A stretch of 47,186 nucleotides of DNA from Siminovitchia fordii DSM 16014 = CIP 108821 (lineage in GTDB: Bacteria > Bacillota > Bacilli > Bacillales > Bacillaceae_C): the NCBI RefSeq assembly GCF_000374565.1, contig NZ_KB894711.1, positions 1-47,186 of the forward strand, written 5' to 3'. Below are positions 24,201 to 33,326 of the stretch, piece by piece. Within the stretch, counting starts at the first letter, position 1; every line of letters starts with the position of its first letter. The position numbers and the translations under genes are program-made. The notes under the pieces were generated by a model. That model worked only from the letters and a program-made list of their open reading frames with translations, did not search any database and had not been told where the DNA came from.

Positions 24201-24920
24201 ATGAACGGCGGCAGTAGTCTTTTTAACAGCGTGATTGTGGATATTGAAAAAAAGATAAACGATGGGGCTCTAAAAGAAGGGGATAAATTACCTTCGGAAA
24301 GAGAATTAACGCGAACTTATGAGATCAGCAGGCATGGAGTTAGACAAGCTCTAACAGTTCTTAAGGAAAAGGGGCTGATAAAAATCACTCCGGGAAAGGG
24401 TGCCTATGTCACCTCTTACAATGAAGATATTTTAACGGAGTCTTTTAAGAGAGTTGCCCAAAAATATGATTCTACTATAGAAGAGATTTTAGAGGTGAGG
24501 GAGGAGCTGGAATTATCGGTCATCTCTAAAGCGGTTTTGAAGGCAACTCCGGAAGATATAGATAAGCTTATCGAGATATGCACTGAAATGGATCAAGTGA
24601 TGGATGTAGGCGGTTTTTTAGAGTGTGATTTGAAATTTCATAAGGCTTTAGCTGACTCTTCACAAAATCGTATATTTGCCGCCTTGGTTCATTCTTTTTT
24701 TGAAATGACGGAAGAATCCCCGTTTTCATTGACCAAGTATACTAGTAACTTTTTGGATATTATTAGCAAGGCGCAGGAGCAGCATTGGGTGATGATTGAA
24801 GCATTAAAAACCCGAAATCAGGATTTGGCTATCCAAACGATGACAGAGCATATGGAATTGTTTAGAGAGGAAGTTGATTTTTTGAGGAGTAAAAATATTA
24901 ACTATAAGGAGATGAGGTAA
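24201..24920 (+). CDS. GntR-family (FadR subgroup) transcription regulator
   Basis: A 239-residue protein with a GntR winged helix (KLPSERELTRTYEISRHGVR, then GLIKITPGKGAYVTS, about 25-75) and a C-terminal all-helical FCD ligand domain (about 85-230). The FCD metal-type histidines appear in CDLKFHKALAD and TEHMELF. FadR-subgroup proteins usually sense organic acids or amino-acid derivatives. ATG 24201 has AGGTG about 6 bases upstream; the GTG at 24192 lies inside that site. It is the first gene before hyuAB, with its own palindromic operator, so it likely controls the hydantoinase genes in response to their substrate or product. Confidence 0.85.
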   Translation: MNGGSSLFNSVIVDIEKKINDGALKEGDKLPSERELTRTYEISRHGVRQALTVLKEKGLIKITPGKGAYVTSYNEDILTESFKRVAQKYDSTIEEILEVREELELSVISKAVLKATPEDIDKLIEICTEMDQVMDVGGFLECDLKFHKALADSSQNRIFAALVHSFFEMTEESPFSLTKYTSNFLDIISKAQEQHWVMIEALKTRNQDLAIQTMTEHMELFREEVDFLRSKNINYKEMR

Positions 24921-25306
24921 CCGTAGCTGTAGGCTTGTTGTTATCCAATGAAAGGAGGAATTTTCTATGGAGAAAAAACTCTCGAAATTTCACCCAGGTA
25001 TCCCGGCAACCATGAGCATAATCTTCGTTTTCATTACAGGTATTATTTGTGCTAAATGACTCAATATCATGATGAACCTTTAACTTCATTCAGTAGAAAT
25101 TTCCCACATCTGTAAGTGGTGAGTTGAAAGCATATAGGTATTCCATTCAGTGGGGGTTCAAACCCCGGCTGAATAAAGTTAAAGCCTTGCGGCGGATGCC
25201 TCAGATTTCAGACGAAATTTATCGAGTGGAGTTCGATAAAATCTGGGCGCAAATACGCCAAGGCGCACTTGATTACATCATTAGTTTTTATAAGGGAGGA
25301 ACATCA
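24921..25306. other. GntR-hyuA spacer
   Basis: Besides the 30-residue peptide, the hyuA frame stays open for 61 codons upstream of the true start (from 25124), with protein-like sequence such as EIYRVEFDKIWAQIRQGALD. It has no ribosome binding site of its own and may be a relic of another gene. Confidence 0.45.
24967..25059 (+). CDS. 30-residue single-helix membrane peptide
   Basis: ATG at 24967 follows AAAGGAGGAATTTTCT, a strong ribosome binding site. The 30-residue product starts MEKKLSKFHPGIPATM and ends in a hydrophobic helix (SIIFVFITGIICAK). It sits between the GntR regulator and hyuA. Peptides of this size beside catabolic genes are often small subunits of sodium symporters, but no transporter gene follows here, so its partner is unknown or lost. 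It was found by its binding site and has no recognised family. Confidence 0.55.
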   Translation: MEKKLSKFHPGIPATMSIIFVFITGIICAK

Positions 25307-27340
25307 ATGAGTAATTATATTAGTGGTATAGATGTAGGTGGTACATTTACTGATTTTGTTTCGTTTGATCCAGAAACAAAGGAAATGAAGGTTTGGAAGA
25401 ACCTAACAACTCCTGGGCACCCTATTAATGGGGTACTAACGGGTTTAAGCGAATTTGAGAATGTAGAAGATATTGACCAAATCCGGCATGGTACAACGAT
25501 TGCAACTAATGCCATTTTAGAAAGAAAAGGAGCAGAGATTGCTTATATTACCACTAAGGGCTTCAAAGATGTCCCTTTTATCCAGAGAGCCAATAGAAAG
25601 TCACATTATGATTTAAGCTGGATCAAGCCCAAACCGCTTGTGAAGCGGCGGAATTGCTTTGAAATTAATGAGCGTCTAACACATAAAGGGGAAACTTTAG
25701 CCGAAATTGATGTAGAAGAAGTAAAACAAGTGGCGGAGCAAATTAAAGAGAGAGGAAACATAGATGCAGTTGCCATTAGTACACTCTATTCTTATGTAGA
25801 CCCTAAACATGAAGAAAAGTTAAGGAGCCTCTTAGAAGAATTCCTGCCTGGCATGCCAATTTCCATTTCTTATGATGTTCTTCCGAAATGGAAAGAGTAT
25901 GAGAGAGGAAGCACTGTCATCGCTGATGCTTATATTAAACCAATTGTTTCTTCTTATTTAGACCAATTAAGTGAGCGCTTTCAAGAGAAGGATATCACGA
26001 AAAATGTGGGTATTATGAAGTCAAATGGCGGGATTATGACTTTGGCTGCTACTAAAAAAGCTCCGATCAATACGGCTGTTTCGGGTCCTACAGGCGGAGT
26101 TGTAGGGGCAAAGAGGATTGTGGAACAATGCAACATTGACCATCTCGTTACTCTAGATATGGGCGGCACCAGTACAGATGTCGCTATCATTAAAAATGGG
26201 AACGAAGAACTGACAACCAATTTTGAAATCGAATGGGGTATTCCAATTCAGGTACCGATGATAGATATCAGAACGATCGGCGCAGGCGGCGGAAGCATAG
26301 CTTGGATTGATAATGGCGGCATGCTTAACGTTGGGCCGGAAAGTGCGGGGGCAGATCCTGGACCTGTATGTTATGAGAGAGGCGGAGAAAATCCAACAGT
26401 AACAGATGCCAACCTTATTTTAGGAAGGTTAAGCCCGGATAACTTTCTGGGCGGGTCCATGAAGATTGATTATGATGCGGCCTACCAAGCCTTGGATAGA
26501 TTGGGGAAAAAACTGAACATGTCAGCTGAAGAGACAGCTGATTCCATTATTAAAATTGCTAACAACAGCATGGTAGGGGCACTGAGAATGGTATTGGTAG
26601 AGGAAGGGCATGATCCCAGGGATTTCACATTGATGAACTTTGGCGGAGCCGGTCCGTTGCATGCAAGTGACCTCATGGAGATTGCAGAGATTCCAAGAGC
26701 TGTGATCCCTATGCATCCTGGACAGTTTTCCGCTGTCGGCTTCATGTATTCAGATGCCCGTGTTGATCTCCAGCGCACAGTTCAAATGACCTCTAAAAAA
26801 TTTGATATTTCCAGAGCGAATGAAGTTTTCCAGCAACTGAAGAACGCAGGTTTAGAGGATTTATCTTCACAGGGTTATACGGATAACTACAACATTATCA
26901 CATCGATTGAAATGCGCTATCTTGGCCAGAACTATGAGTTGGATATTCCTTTTAACGAAGAGGAAATCAATGAAGAAAACGTCCAAACCATATGGAATAC
27001 ATTCCATTCCATGCACGATGATCGATTTGGTTTCAAGATTGATGGAGAAGTGATGGAAGTCGTTACATTTAAAGTAACGATTATCAGTAAAACGGACAAA
27101 CCTGCTGCCAAAAAAATTGCTAGAGCAAACGGAAGCCAAGCTGTGCAAAAGGATGAGAGAATGGTTCGTTTTGATCAAGAGTCTCTTATGACGACTATTT
27201 ATGATCGGGAAACTCTTTTAGACGGCCATGAAATTGTGGGACCGGCCATTATTGAAGAAAATGCTTCTTCCACAATAGTAGGTCCACAGCATAAGTTAAC
27301 GGTTGATTCCTTTGGAAATATGCATATCGAAAAAAGATAG
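25307..27340 (+). CDS. hyuA: Hydantoinase/oxoprolinase family protein, subunit A
   Basis: A 677-residue protein. It begins with the actin/ASKHA-type phosphate loop YISGIDVGGTFTDF and has the second loop LVTLDMGGTSTDVAII and RTIGAGGGSIAWID, as in HyuA, the N-terminal half of ATP-dependent 5-oxoprolinase and acetone carboxylase beta. These proteins use ATP to activate a cyclic amide or ketone. The start is the ATG at 25307 after AAGGGAGGAACATCA; an open 61-codon extension upstream is not normal for the family. It is followed 13 bases later by hyuB. The substrate may be a hydantoin, 5-oxoproline or a related lactam; sequence alone does not decide. Confidence 0.9.
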   Translation: MSNYISGIDVGGTFTDFVSFDPETKEMKVWKNLTTPGHPINGVLTGLSEFENVEDIDQIRHGTTIATNAILERKGAEIAYITTKGFKDVPFIQRANRKSHYDLSWIKPKPLVKRRNCFEINERLTHKGETLAEIDVEEVKQVAEQIKERGNIDAVAISTLYSYVDPKHEEKLRSLLEEFLPGMPISISYDVLPKWKEYERGSTVIADAYIKPIVSSYLDQLSERFQEKDITKNVGIMKSNGGIMTLAATKKAPINTAVSGPTGGVVGAKRIVEQCNIDHLVTLDMGGTSTDVAIIKNGNEELTTNFEIEWGIPIQVPMIDIRTIGAGGGSIAWIDNGGMLNVGPESAGADPGPVCYERGGENPTVTDANLILGRLSPDNFLGGSMKIDYDAAYQALDRLGKKLNMSAEETADSIIKIANNSMVGALRMVLVEEGHDPRDFTLMNFGGAGPLHASDLMEIAEIPRAVIPMHPGQFSAVGFMYSDARVDLQRTVQMTSKKFDISRANEVFQQLKNAGLEDLSSQGYTDNYNIITSIEMRYLGQNYELDIPFNEEEINEENVQTIWNTFHSMHDDRFGFKIDGEVMEVVTFKVTIISKTDKPAAKKIARANGSQAVQKDERMVRFDQESLMTTIYDRETLLDGHEIVGPAIIEENASSTIVGPQHKLTVDSFGNMHIEKR

Positions 27341-27353
27341 GAGTGTAAACAAT

Positions 27354-29033
27354 ATGGATGTAGTATCAGTTAATATTATTAACTCGTCAATGGTATCCGT
27401 CTGTCGTGAAATGGGTATTACACTTATGAAGACTTCCTATTCAACCATTTTCAATGAAGCGTTGGACTTTACCTGCGGGCTCGCCAATGCGAAAGGTGAA
27501 CTTATTGCCGTGGCAGATTACTGCCCGGCCATGATTGGCGGGATGCCGACTTTGATAGAAAACTGCATAAAAGAGATCCCGGCATCGGAAATGAATCCGG
27601 GTGATGTAATCCTTCACAATGATCCATACAGAGGTGGACTGCATCTTCCGGAGCACACCGTTTTTAAACCTATTTTTATTGACGGTGAAGTGGTGGCTTA
27701 TGCGGTTGCCATTGGACACCTGGCCGAAGTCGGGGGCATGACTCCGGGAGGATTCGCCGGAGAGGCTACTGAAATTTTCCAAGAAGGACTTAGGCTTCCT
27801 CCTGTCAAGATCGTCAAAGAAGGAAAAGATAACGAAGAAGTATGGAAAATCATGCTAGCAAACGTGAGAACGCCACGATATAACTTTGGAGATTTAAGGG
27901 CTCTTATCAGTGCCGCTGATCTCGGTGAAGAGAGATTAAAAGGGTTGATTCATAAATATGGAAAAGACTTTTTCATGAAAACAGTGGATGACTTAATGGA
28001 TTACTCAGAGCGCCGGATGCGTGCAGAAATTAAAGAAATTCCAAATGGTTTATATCAATTTGAGGATTATGTTGAAAATGATGGAATTGAAAATAAAGTT
28101 TTTACAATTAAAGCCAATGTGTATGTTGAAGACGAGGAAGTCATTATCGATTATGAGGGGACTTCCCCGCAAGCCAGGGGTCCTATCAATGCAACGTATG
28201 GAGTGTCGGTGTCAGCAGCTTATAATGCGATGCTAAACTTGACGGATGCTTCCATTCCCAAAAACTCTGGCTGCTTTAGGCCCATCAAAGTAGTGGCGCC
28301 TCCAGGAACAGTAGTAAACGTTGATTACCCTGCACCGGAAGTAGGCGGTAATACAGAAACTCATCCAAGGATTGCATTTGCCGTGCTTGGGGCATTCTCT
28401 AAAGCCGTTCCGGAAAAAGTCATTGCCTGCGAGGGCGGTACCCATCTCAATTTTGTTTTTGGCGGGTATCATGATGACTATGAGGAGTATTATGTTTGTT
28501 ATGATTTGGAAGCAGTCGGATGGGGGGCCCGTCCATATGCTGACGGAAATGACATGGTTGACTCGATCAATGGAAACTGCCGAACAACGCCTGTTGAAGT
28601 GTTTGAAACCAGATTTCCTTGGCTCGTAGAGTCGTTTCATTTAAACCAAGATTCTGGTGGTGCAGGAAAATATCGCGGAGGTCTGGGCGCAGAGAAAATA
28701 CTAAAATGTAATGCCGATTTAATCACAATCAGCCAAATGACAGATCGACATCATATTGCTCCTTATGGATTATTTGAAGGAAAAGAAGGCGGATTTGGAG
28801 CCACATTGGTTCAGAAAAATGGCGAAGAAGATTGGAAAGACGTTGTCGAGGGCTATGGCAAGGTTTCGTCCAGTAAGTTCTCAAATATCCCGATCAGACG
28901 AGGAGACAGAGTCAAAATCGTCACACCGGGCGGTGGCGGCTATGGTTCACCGAAAGAGAGAGATAGAGACATGATCAAGGAAGATGTACTGGATGGATTT
29001 ATATCTAAAAAAGCATCGGAGACAATCTATTAA
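27354..29033 (+). CDS. hyuB: Hydantoinase/oxoprolinase family protein, subunit B
   Basis: A 559-residue protein, the usual partner of HyuA. Family features: ILHNDPYRGGLHLPEHTVF and GHLAEVGGMTPGG near residues 85-135, RGPINATYGVS, PAPEVGGNTETHPRI, and the C-terminal QDSGGAGKYRGGLG and TPGGGGYG. It corresponds to the C-terminal half of eukaryotic 5-oxoprolinase and to acetone carboxylase alpha. The start is the ATG at 27354, after GATAGGAGTG, which yields the standard N-terminus MDVVSVNIINSSM. Together HyuA and HyuB form the ATP-dependent ring-opening enzyme. Confidence 0.9.
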   Translation: MDVVSVNIINSSMVSVCREMGITLMKTSYSTIFNEALDFTCGLANAKGELIAVADYCPAMIGGMPTLIENCIKEIPASEMNPGDVILHNDPYRGGLHLPEHTVFKPIFIDGEVVAYAVAIGHLAEVGGMTPGGFAGEATEIFQEGLRLPPVKIVKEGKDNEEVWKIMLANVRTPRYNFGDLRALISAADLGEERLKGLIHKYGKDFFMKTVDDLMDYSERRMRAEIKEIPNGLYQFEDYVENDGIENKVFTIKANVYVEDEEVIIDYEGTSPQARGPINATYGVSVSAAYNAMLNLTDASIPKNSGCFRPIKVVAPPGTVVNVDYPAPEVGGNTETHPRIAFAVLGAFSKAVPEKVIACEGGTHLNFVFGGYHDDYEEYYVCYDLEAVGWGARPYADGNDMVDSINGNCRTTPVEVFETRFPWLVESFHLNQDSGGAGKYRGGLGAEKILKCNADLITISQMTDRHHIAPYGLFEGKEGGFGATLVQKNGEEDWKDVVEGYGKVSSSKFSNIPIRRGDRVKIVTPGGGGYGSPKERDRDMIKEDVLDGFISKKASETIY

Positions 29034-29057
29034 AATATTTAGGAAGGGACTGTTCTC

Positions 29058-29252
29058 ATGAAGTTTTCAAATAACGGTTACTATGTCGAAAAATATGAGA
29101 AATGTTCTGTATGCGGAAAGCTGGTATATGAAGAACGTATAGAACAAGTAAACATAAAAGAACAACCGGCATTATTTTGCTCAAATTGGTGTGTAGAGTG
29201 GGAAAAGAAGAGAGAAAAGATTAAGCAGGAAGCTTTTGTAGAGTCAAATTAA
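29058..29252 (+). CDS. 64-residue Cys-rich (zinc-ribbon-like) protein
   Basis: A small protein with two cysteine pairs, CSVCG (about 16-20) and CSNWC (about 41-45), that could bind one zinc. It ends in a Lys/Glu-rich helix. AGGAAGGGACTGTTCTC precedes the ATG, and it lies 24 bases after hyuB and directly before the operon terminator, so it is the last gene of the hyu operon. It may be a small subunit of the HyuAB enzyme, in the way acetone carboxylase has a small zinc-containing gamma subunit; that is analogy, not a sequence match I can prove. Confidence 0.65.
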   Translation: MKFSNNGYYVEKYEKCSVCGKLVYEERIEQVNIKEQPALFCSNWCVEWEKKREKIKQEAFVESN

Positions 29253-29267
29253 TATAGGGGTTTAGGT

Positions 29268-29301
29268 AAAAGCAAGGGCCGAGGGGTTCTTGCTTTTTTT
29301 G
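29268..29301 (+). terminator. Terminator of the hyu operon
   Basis: AAAAGCAAG (29268-29276) pairs with CTTGCTTTT (29289-29297) and continues as TTTT. Confidence 0.85.
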
Positions 29302-29307
29302 AAAAGT

Positions 29308-29348
29308 GGGTTTGTCAAATGAAGTGTGTAAGTCCACTTTATTCAAAT
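29308..29348. repeat. Dispersed repeat copy 2 (diverged palindrome)
   Basis: GGGTTTGTCAAATGAAGTG, a short loop, then CACTTTATTCAAAT is a diverged copy of the perfect palindrome at 9187-9232, in the opposite orientation judged by the loop (GTAAGT here, ACTTAC there). Confidence 0.6.
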
Positions 29349-30108
29349 ATCTTAAAACCCATCTTGAAGGAGCAATTGGTTCCTGACCTGGACCAGTTTT
29401 GGATACGGTGGACATCCCGTTTTGTTTCGAGTTCTTTAATGGGCAAATACAATACTTTAATAGGGCAATTATCATCAGAGAGGAAGTAAAGCTATGGTGG
29501 ATGCTTTACCGTTTAATATAGAAGGTTTGTGCAAAGCTTGATGAGCAATGATTGACCGGGTCTATCAAATTCAGATGTATTAAATCGGGTATGATTCCGT
29601 GGTGATCGATCAGGAATTGCGGGAGATTCAAGCGCTTCATGCAGATTAGATCCGACGGCGATCGCCGCTGAACATGTTGGAGAAGTAGCCAAGCGAGGTT
29701 TTTTAAGGTGAGTATAATCCTAAGATACCAAGCGTTTGAACAGCATATATAATAATTCGTATCTTTTTCAGGCATTTTAATGTAAGTCTTTTGTCGGTAA
29801 TCATTAATAGAAATGCCAAAATGGATATATCATTTTTTCATCCCCTCTGATCACTTATATATTAAAATAAATAATTATTATACGATAAACAAATTGCTAT
29901 TGTCAATCATAAATTTGCAATAATATAGATTATATGATATTCTACAGTTAGAATAGTTTTGAGGCAGTATTTGATCATCGTACGCAACTTCTTCTAGACA
30001 GAGATTGAGTACGATTTTTTAATTTAAAAACTCATTTTCGTGCCATTCAAGCAGGCTAAATAGGTGTCAATAAATACCTGAATATTTTTATATAAGGAGA
30101 GTGAGTTA
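29349..30108. other. Decayed stretch, probable mobile-element remnant
   Basis: Fragmentary plus-strand frames occur (for example SNILKPILKEQLVPDLDQF at about 29345-29400, open to 29488, then further pieces with stops up to 29710). No intact gene. The nearby repeat at 29308 suggests a degraded insertion sequence. From 29820 to 30100 the DNA is AT-rich leader for the next gene. Confidence 0.4.
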
Positions 30109-30951
30109 GTGAATTTAATTAATGAAGAAGTAACTCATAAAGTCTTTGGTGAAGGAAATATCGTGGATCACGATGAATCTTTCATCACCGTTGATTTTAA
30201 TAAGGATGTAAAAAAATTTGTTTACCCTGATGCATTTGGAAAATTTATTACACTAAATGACCGGAATGTTGCAGAAACTTTAAAGAAAGTCCTTTTGAAA
30301 AGGAAAATGGAAGAAGAAGAACTTGAAAGGAAACGTGAAGAAGAGAAAGAACGACAGGCGTTTGAACAGCGGCGCAGGGAAAAGCTGAAGAACCCTAGAA
30401 TTTCTGAAAGCTCACAAATTGTTTTCTGGCTGGACGAAGAAGAGCAACAAAGTGTATTTAACGACTGGCAAGTATCTACTGGCAAGATTCAAAGCGGAAA
30501 AAATAAAGGTCAGCTAAACAGAGTAGCTCGTTTGCGTCCAAACAGCGCAGGCCTTCTGACTGCAAGAGAGTCGGATCAACCAGAAACAAGAAGACGGATT
30601 CTAGGCCTCTACATGGTAAATGAAATGTTTTCCGGCAATCTTAGCGAAGATGGAATGGTCCCGTCCCATGCAGAATTTAGAATCGAGCTCACGGATCAAG
30701 AAGCAGAGAAGATGCTTTTCTGGAATTATTATGTCAATAAGAACTATCCTCACCGAACTACATGGAATTCTGGTAAATTTCGTTATTTTGATAATGTTTG
30801 GACCGCTCAAATCCTAAAAGATATCATTGCATTAAAAACGGATGAAGAGCAAATCAAAGAAGCTAAAAACTTTCTGGAATACTTCTGCAAAATGAATGTC
30901 CTTGACATGGAAAATATCCCAGTGGCGAACGGAGCTTTAAAGCAACAATAG
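30109..30951 (+). CDS. Unknown protein with Tudor-like N-terminus and coiled coil
   Basis: A 280-residue soluble protein. Residues 7-50 (THKVFGEGNIVDHDESFITV, then DFNKDVKKFVYPDAF) look like the small beta-barrel at the C-terminus of UvrD/PcrA helicases, a Tudor/SH3-like fold often binding RNA polymerase or nucleic acid. Residues about 58-95 are a highly charged coiled coil (MEEEELERKREEEKERQAF). The remaining 185 residues are not recognised. The start is GTG at 30109 with AAGGAG 9 bases upstream. It stands alone between decayed stretches. Function unknown. Confidence 0.65.
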   Translation: MNLINEEVTHKVFGEGNIVDHDESFITVDFNKDVKKFVYPDAFGKFITLNDRNVAETLKKVLLKRKMEEEELERKREEEKERQAFEQRRREKLKNPRISESSQIVFWLDEEEQQSVFNDWQVSTGKIQSGKNKGQLNRVARLRPNSAGLLTARESDQPETRRRILGLYMVNEMFSGNLSEDGMVPSHAEFRIELTDQEAEKMLFWNYYVNKNYPHRTTWNSGKFRYFDNVWTAQILKDIIALKTDEEQIKEAKNFLEYFCKMNVLDMENIPVANGALKQQ

Positions 30952-31429
30952 TCAGATGGAATACAGAGACGGTTCACAAATCTGAAAACATCTGTCAAAC
31001 AACTTCCTTTCCAAGCTTTCCCTCTGCTCAGGAAAGGATTAAACTTTTGTGTTGTTTGAACAACTCTATTCCACAACTTGGATTCTGCAAAATAGGGCGC
31101 CATCAGTATTCCCGATAAGCGCCCGATTGTTGAAGAACTCTATGAATGAAAACCCCCGTTAGGTTAGTAGCAAATGATTACAACCTGCTATTTCCCCAAT
31201 ATGCACTTCGCCTGGCCATGCTTTCCATGCGTTGTTCCCGAAATTTTTCCGAACTTCCGTAATGCTAGGGTTGTTGGGAGCAAATTAACAATCCAGTAAA
31301 TCCATTGGAGTCCATATACATGATACGCCCATTCTTAAGAGCTGTGCAGTTGGTGCCAGATAGTCGGAAAACTCACTCTTCGTATCCAGGGTACGCGGGC
31401 GCGAGGCAGTCAAACGTTCAAGCTTGCCG
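30952..31429. other. Intergenic stretch with nested hairpin
   Basis: TCAAACAAC (30995-31003) pairs with GTTGTTTGA (31051-31059), enclosing CCTTTCC (31006-31012) with GGAAAGG (31031-31037). Another inverted pair, GGGCGC and GCGCCC, lies at about 31097-31127. No gene seen; the remainder shows nothing I recognise. Confidence 0.45.
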
Positions 31430-32410
31430 TCACCCAGCTAATGCCGGCTCTTTCTTCAATTCCTCTATGAGGACCGGAATCACATCAAATAGGTCACCGA
31501 CAATTCCATAGTCAGCTATATCAAAAATAGGGGCTTCGGGATCTTTATTGATAGCCACAATCACTTTGGAGTTCGACATTCCGGCCAGATGCTGGATGGC
31601 ACCCGAAATTCCGGCAGCGATATACAGGTCCGGTGTGACAACTTTTCCTGTCTGCCCGATTTGAAGGGAGTAATCGCAATAATCCGCATCACAGGCACCT
31701 CGAGATGCGCCAACTGCACCGCCGAACACGTCCGCCAGTTCCTGTAGAAGCTCAAAGCCTTCAGGACCTTTGACACCGCGCCCTCCTGCGACGACCACTT
31801 TGGCCTCCGAGAGGTCCACGCCTGTTGCCGCTTTTTTGGCGATGTCTTTGATGACCGTACGGATATCCTTGAGGTCAGGCGTTACGGATCTGACTTCGCC
31901 ATCTCTGTTCTCGTCCACTTCCAGCGCCTGAATATTGTTAGGACGGATCGTCAGGAAGAAATGATCGTCTTTCGGCTTTCTTTTTTCAAAAGCTTTTCCC
32001 GAGTATATGGGTCTTGTGCACAGCAGTTCTCCATCCTGCTGTTCCAAAGAGACGATGTCAGAGATCAATGCAAGCCCTTTTCTAACGGCTATCCGGGGTG
32101 CCAGGTCTTTGCCTAGCGCTGTATGTCCCATCACAATACCGCTTGGATTTTCCTCTTCCAATACTTGCATAATCGCTTGCTGATAGGCATCTGTCGTATA
32201 GTTCTTCAGTTCCGGTGCGTTGACTGCAATCGCCCTATCCGCACCATGGTGGATCATTTTTTTCGCAAGGCCTGTGACATCATCGCCGAGCACAGCTCCG
32301 ACAATTTCAGCATTCGGGGCCGCTTTTTTCGCTGCGGCAGCCGCTTCGAATGATACGCTTCTTAAATCTCCGTTTTTCACTTCTCCTAACACGAGAATTT
32401 TCTCAGCCAT
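31430..32410 (-). CDS. etfA: Electron transfer flavoprotein alpha subunit
   Basis: A protein of about 326 residues. The C-terminal FAD domain signature is intact ([17 protein letters not shown], then [20 protein letters not shown]), as is [17 protein letters not shown] takes electrons from flavin dehydrogenases and hands them to the respiratory chain. I chose the ATG at 32410 ([10 protein letters not shown]), the usual EtfA start, rather than the GTG five codons upstream, which is inside the binding site. It is the last gene of SDR-FAD oxidoreductase-etfB-etfA. A dedicated ETF here suggests that the FAD enzyme in the operon is its electron donor. Confidence 0.95.
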   Translation of the reverse strand: MAEKILVLGEVKNGDLRSVSFEAAAAAKKAAPNAEIVGAVLGDDVTGLAKKMIHHGADRAIAVNAPELKNYTTDAYQQAIMQVLEEENPSGIVMGHTALGKDLAPRIAVRKGLALISDIVSLEQQDGELLCTRPIYSGKAFEKRKPKDDHFFLTIRPNNIQALEVDENRDGEVRSVTPDLKDIRTVIKDIAKKAATGVDLSEAKVVVAGGRGVKGPEGFELLQELADVFGGAVGASRGACDADYCDYSLQIGQTGKVVTPDLYIAAGISGAIQHLAGMSNSKVIVAINKDPEAPIFDIADYGIVGDLFDVIPVLIEELKKEPALAG

Positions 32411-32428
32411 ATGATTCAGCCTCACTTT

Positions 32429-33199
32429 TTACAAAATATTTTCTTTCTCTTTTAAGTTAGAGATCAGTTGTGCGACTACATCCTTCGCATCGCCTTCCAG
32501 TATGATGCCAGTACTCTTTGGAGGAGGAAGGGAGATGTCCGTGACTTCTGTTTTTGCTTCGGCATCGTCTTCGTCGATGGAGAGGTCATCTAAATCCAGT
32601 GTTTCAATCGGCTTTTTCTTTGCTTTCATAATTCCAGGAAGGGAAGGGTAACGGGGTTCGTTCAGCCCTTGTTGTGCTGTCACGAGAAGGGGGAGGGAAG
32701 CTTCGATTGTTTCTTCGTCTCCTTCGACATCACGGACAAGGGTTGCCTTGCCGTCTTCAACAGTAATCTTTGTAATCGTTGTTACCTGAGGAATGCCGAG
32801 GTGCTCCGCAATGCTTGGCCCTACCTGTCCTGAGCCGTTGTCGACGGATATATTTCCTCCAATGATCAGATCATAATCCTGATCTTTCAGATAAGAGGCA
32901 AGCAGGAAAGCGATGGAAGACGAATCAATTTCATCCAAGTCATCAGTTTCGATCAATACAGCTCTGTCAGCCCCCATGGCCAGAGCGGTGCGAAGCTGTT
33001 TTTCCGCTTCTTCATCGTCTGCAGTGACGACCGTCACTTCCCCGCCGTGTTCATCGCGAAGGCTAACCGCCTCTTCCACTGCATATTCATCGTAAGGATT
33101 GATAATGAATTCAGCGTTGCTGTCATCAATCGTGTCGTTTGCAATCACAATGTTTTCTTCCGTATCAAATGTCCGTTTCAATAATACAAAAATATTCAT
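32429..33199 (-). CDS. etfB: Electron transfer flavoprotein beta subunit
   Basis: A 256-residue protein with the EtfB signature: MNIFVLLKRTFDTEENIVI at the start, AMGADRAVLIETDD, GGNISVDNGSGQVGPSIAEHLGIPQVT and VTAQQGLNEPRYPSLPGIMKAKKKPI, the region that carries the recognition loop in most EtfB proteins. It binds AMP and forms the heterodimer with EtfA. ATG 33199 has GCGGAGG 6 bases upstream. It lies 18 bases before etfA and 127 bases after the FAD oxidoreductase gene. Confidence 0.95.
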   Translation of the reverse strand: MNIFVLLKRTFDTEENIVIANDTIDDSNAEFIINPYDEYAVEEAVSLRDEHGGEVTVVTADDEEAEKQLRTALAMGADRAVLIETDDLDEIDSSSIAFLLASYLKDQDYDLIIGGNISVDNGSGQVGPSIAEHLGIPQVTTITKITVEDGKATLVRDVEGDEETIEASLPLLVTAQQGLNEPRYPSLPGIMKAKKKPIETLDLDDLSIDEDDAEAKTEVTDISLPPPKSTGIILEGDAKDVVAQLISNLKEKENIL

Positions 33200-33326
33200 G
33201 GTAGACCTCCGCGCAATCAAGAGATTTTTGTAAGCCCATGCCGGACTCGGGAAAAGCGGGGAGATATTCCGAATATGCTCTGTCAGCCCCGCGGATGCAC
33301 TGTCGTCCGGCAAGCACGGCTAGTGG

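Noticed and set aside
25150-25173. tRNA T-arm-like sequence (GGGGGTTCAAACCCC)
   Set aside because: No acceptor stem, D-arm, anticodon arm or CCA surrounds it; only three stem pairs hold in the tRNA register. It is a plain short hairpin.
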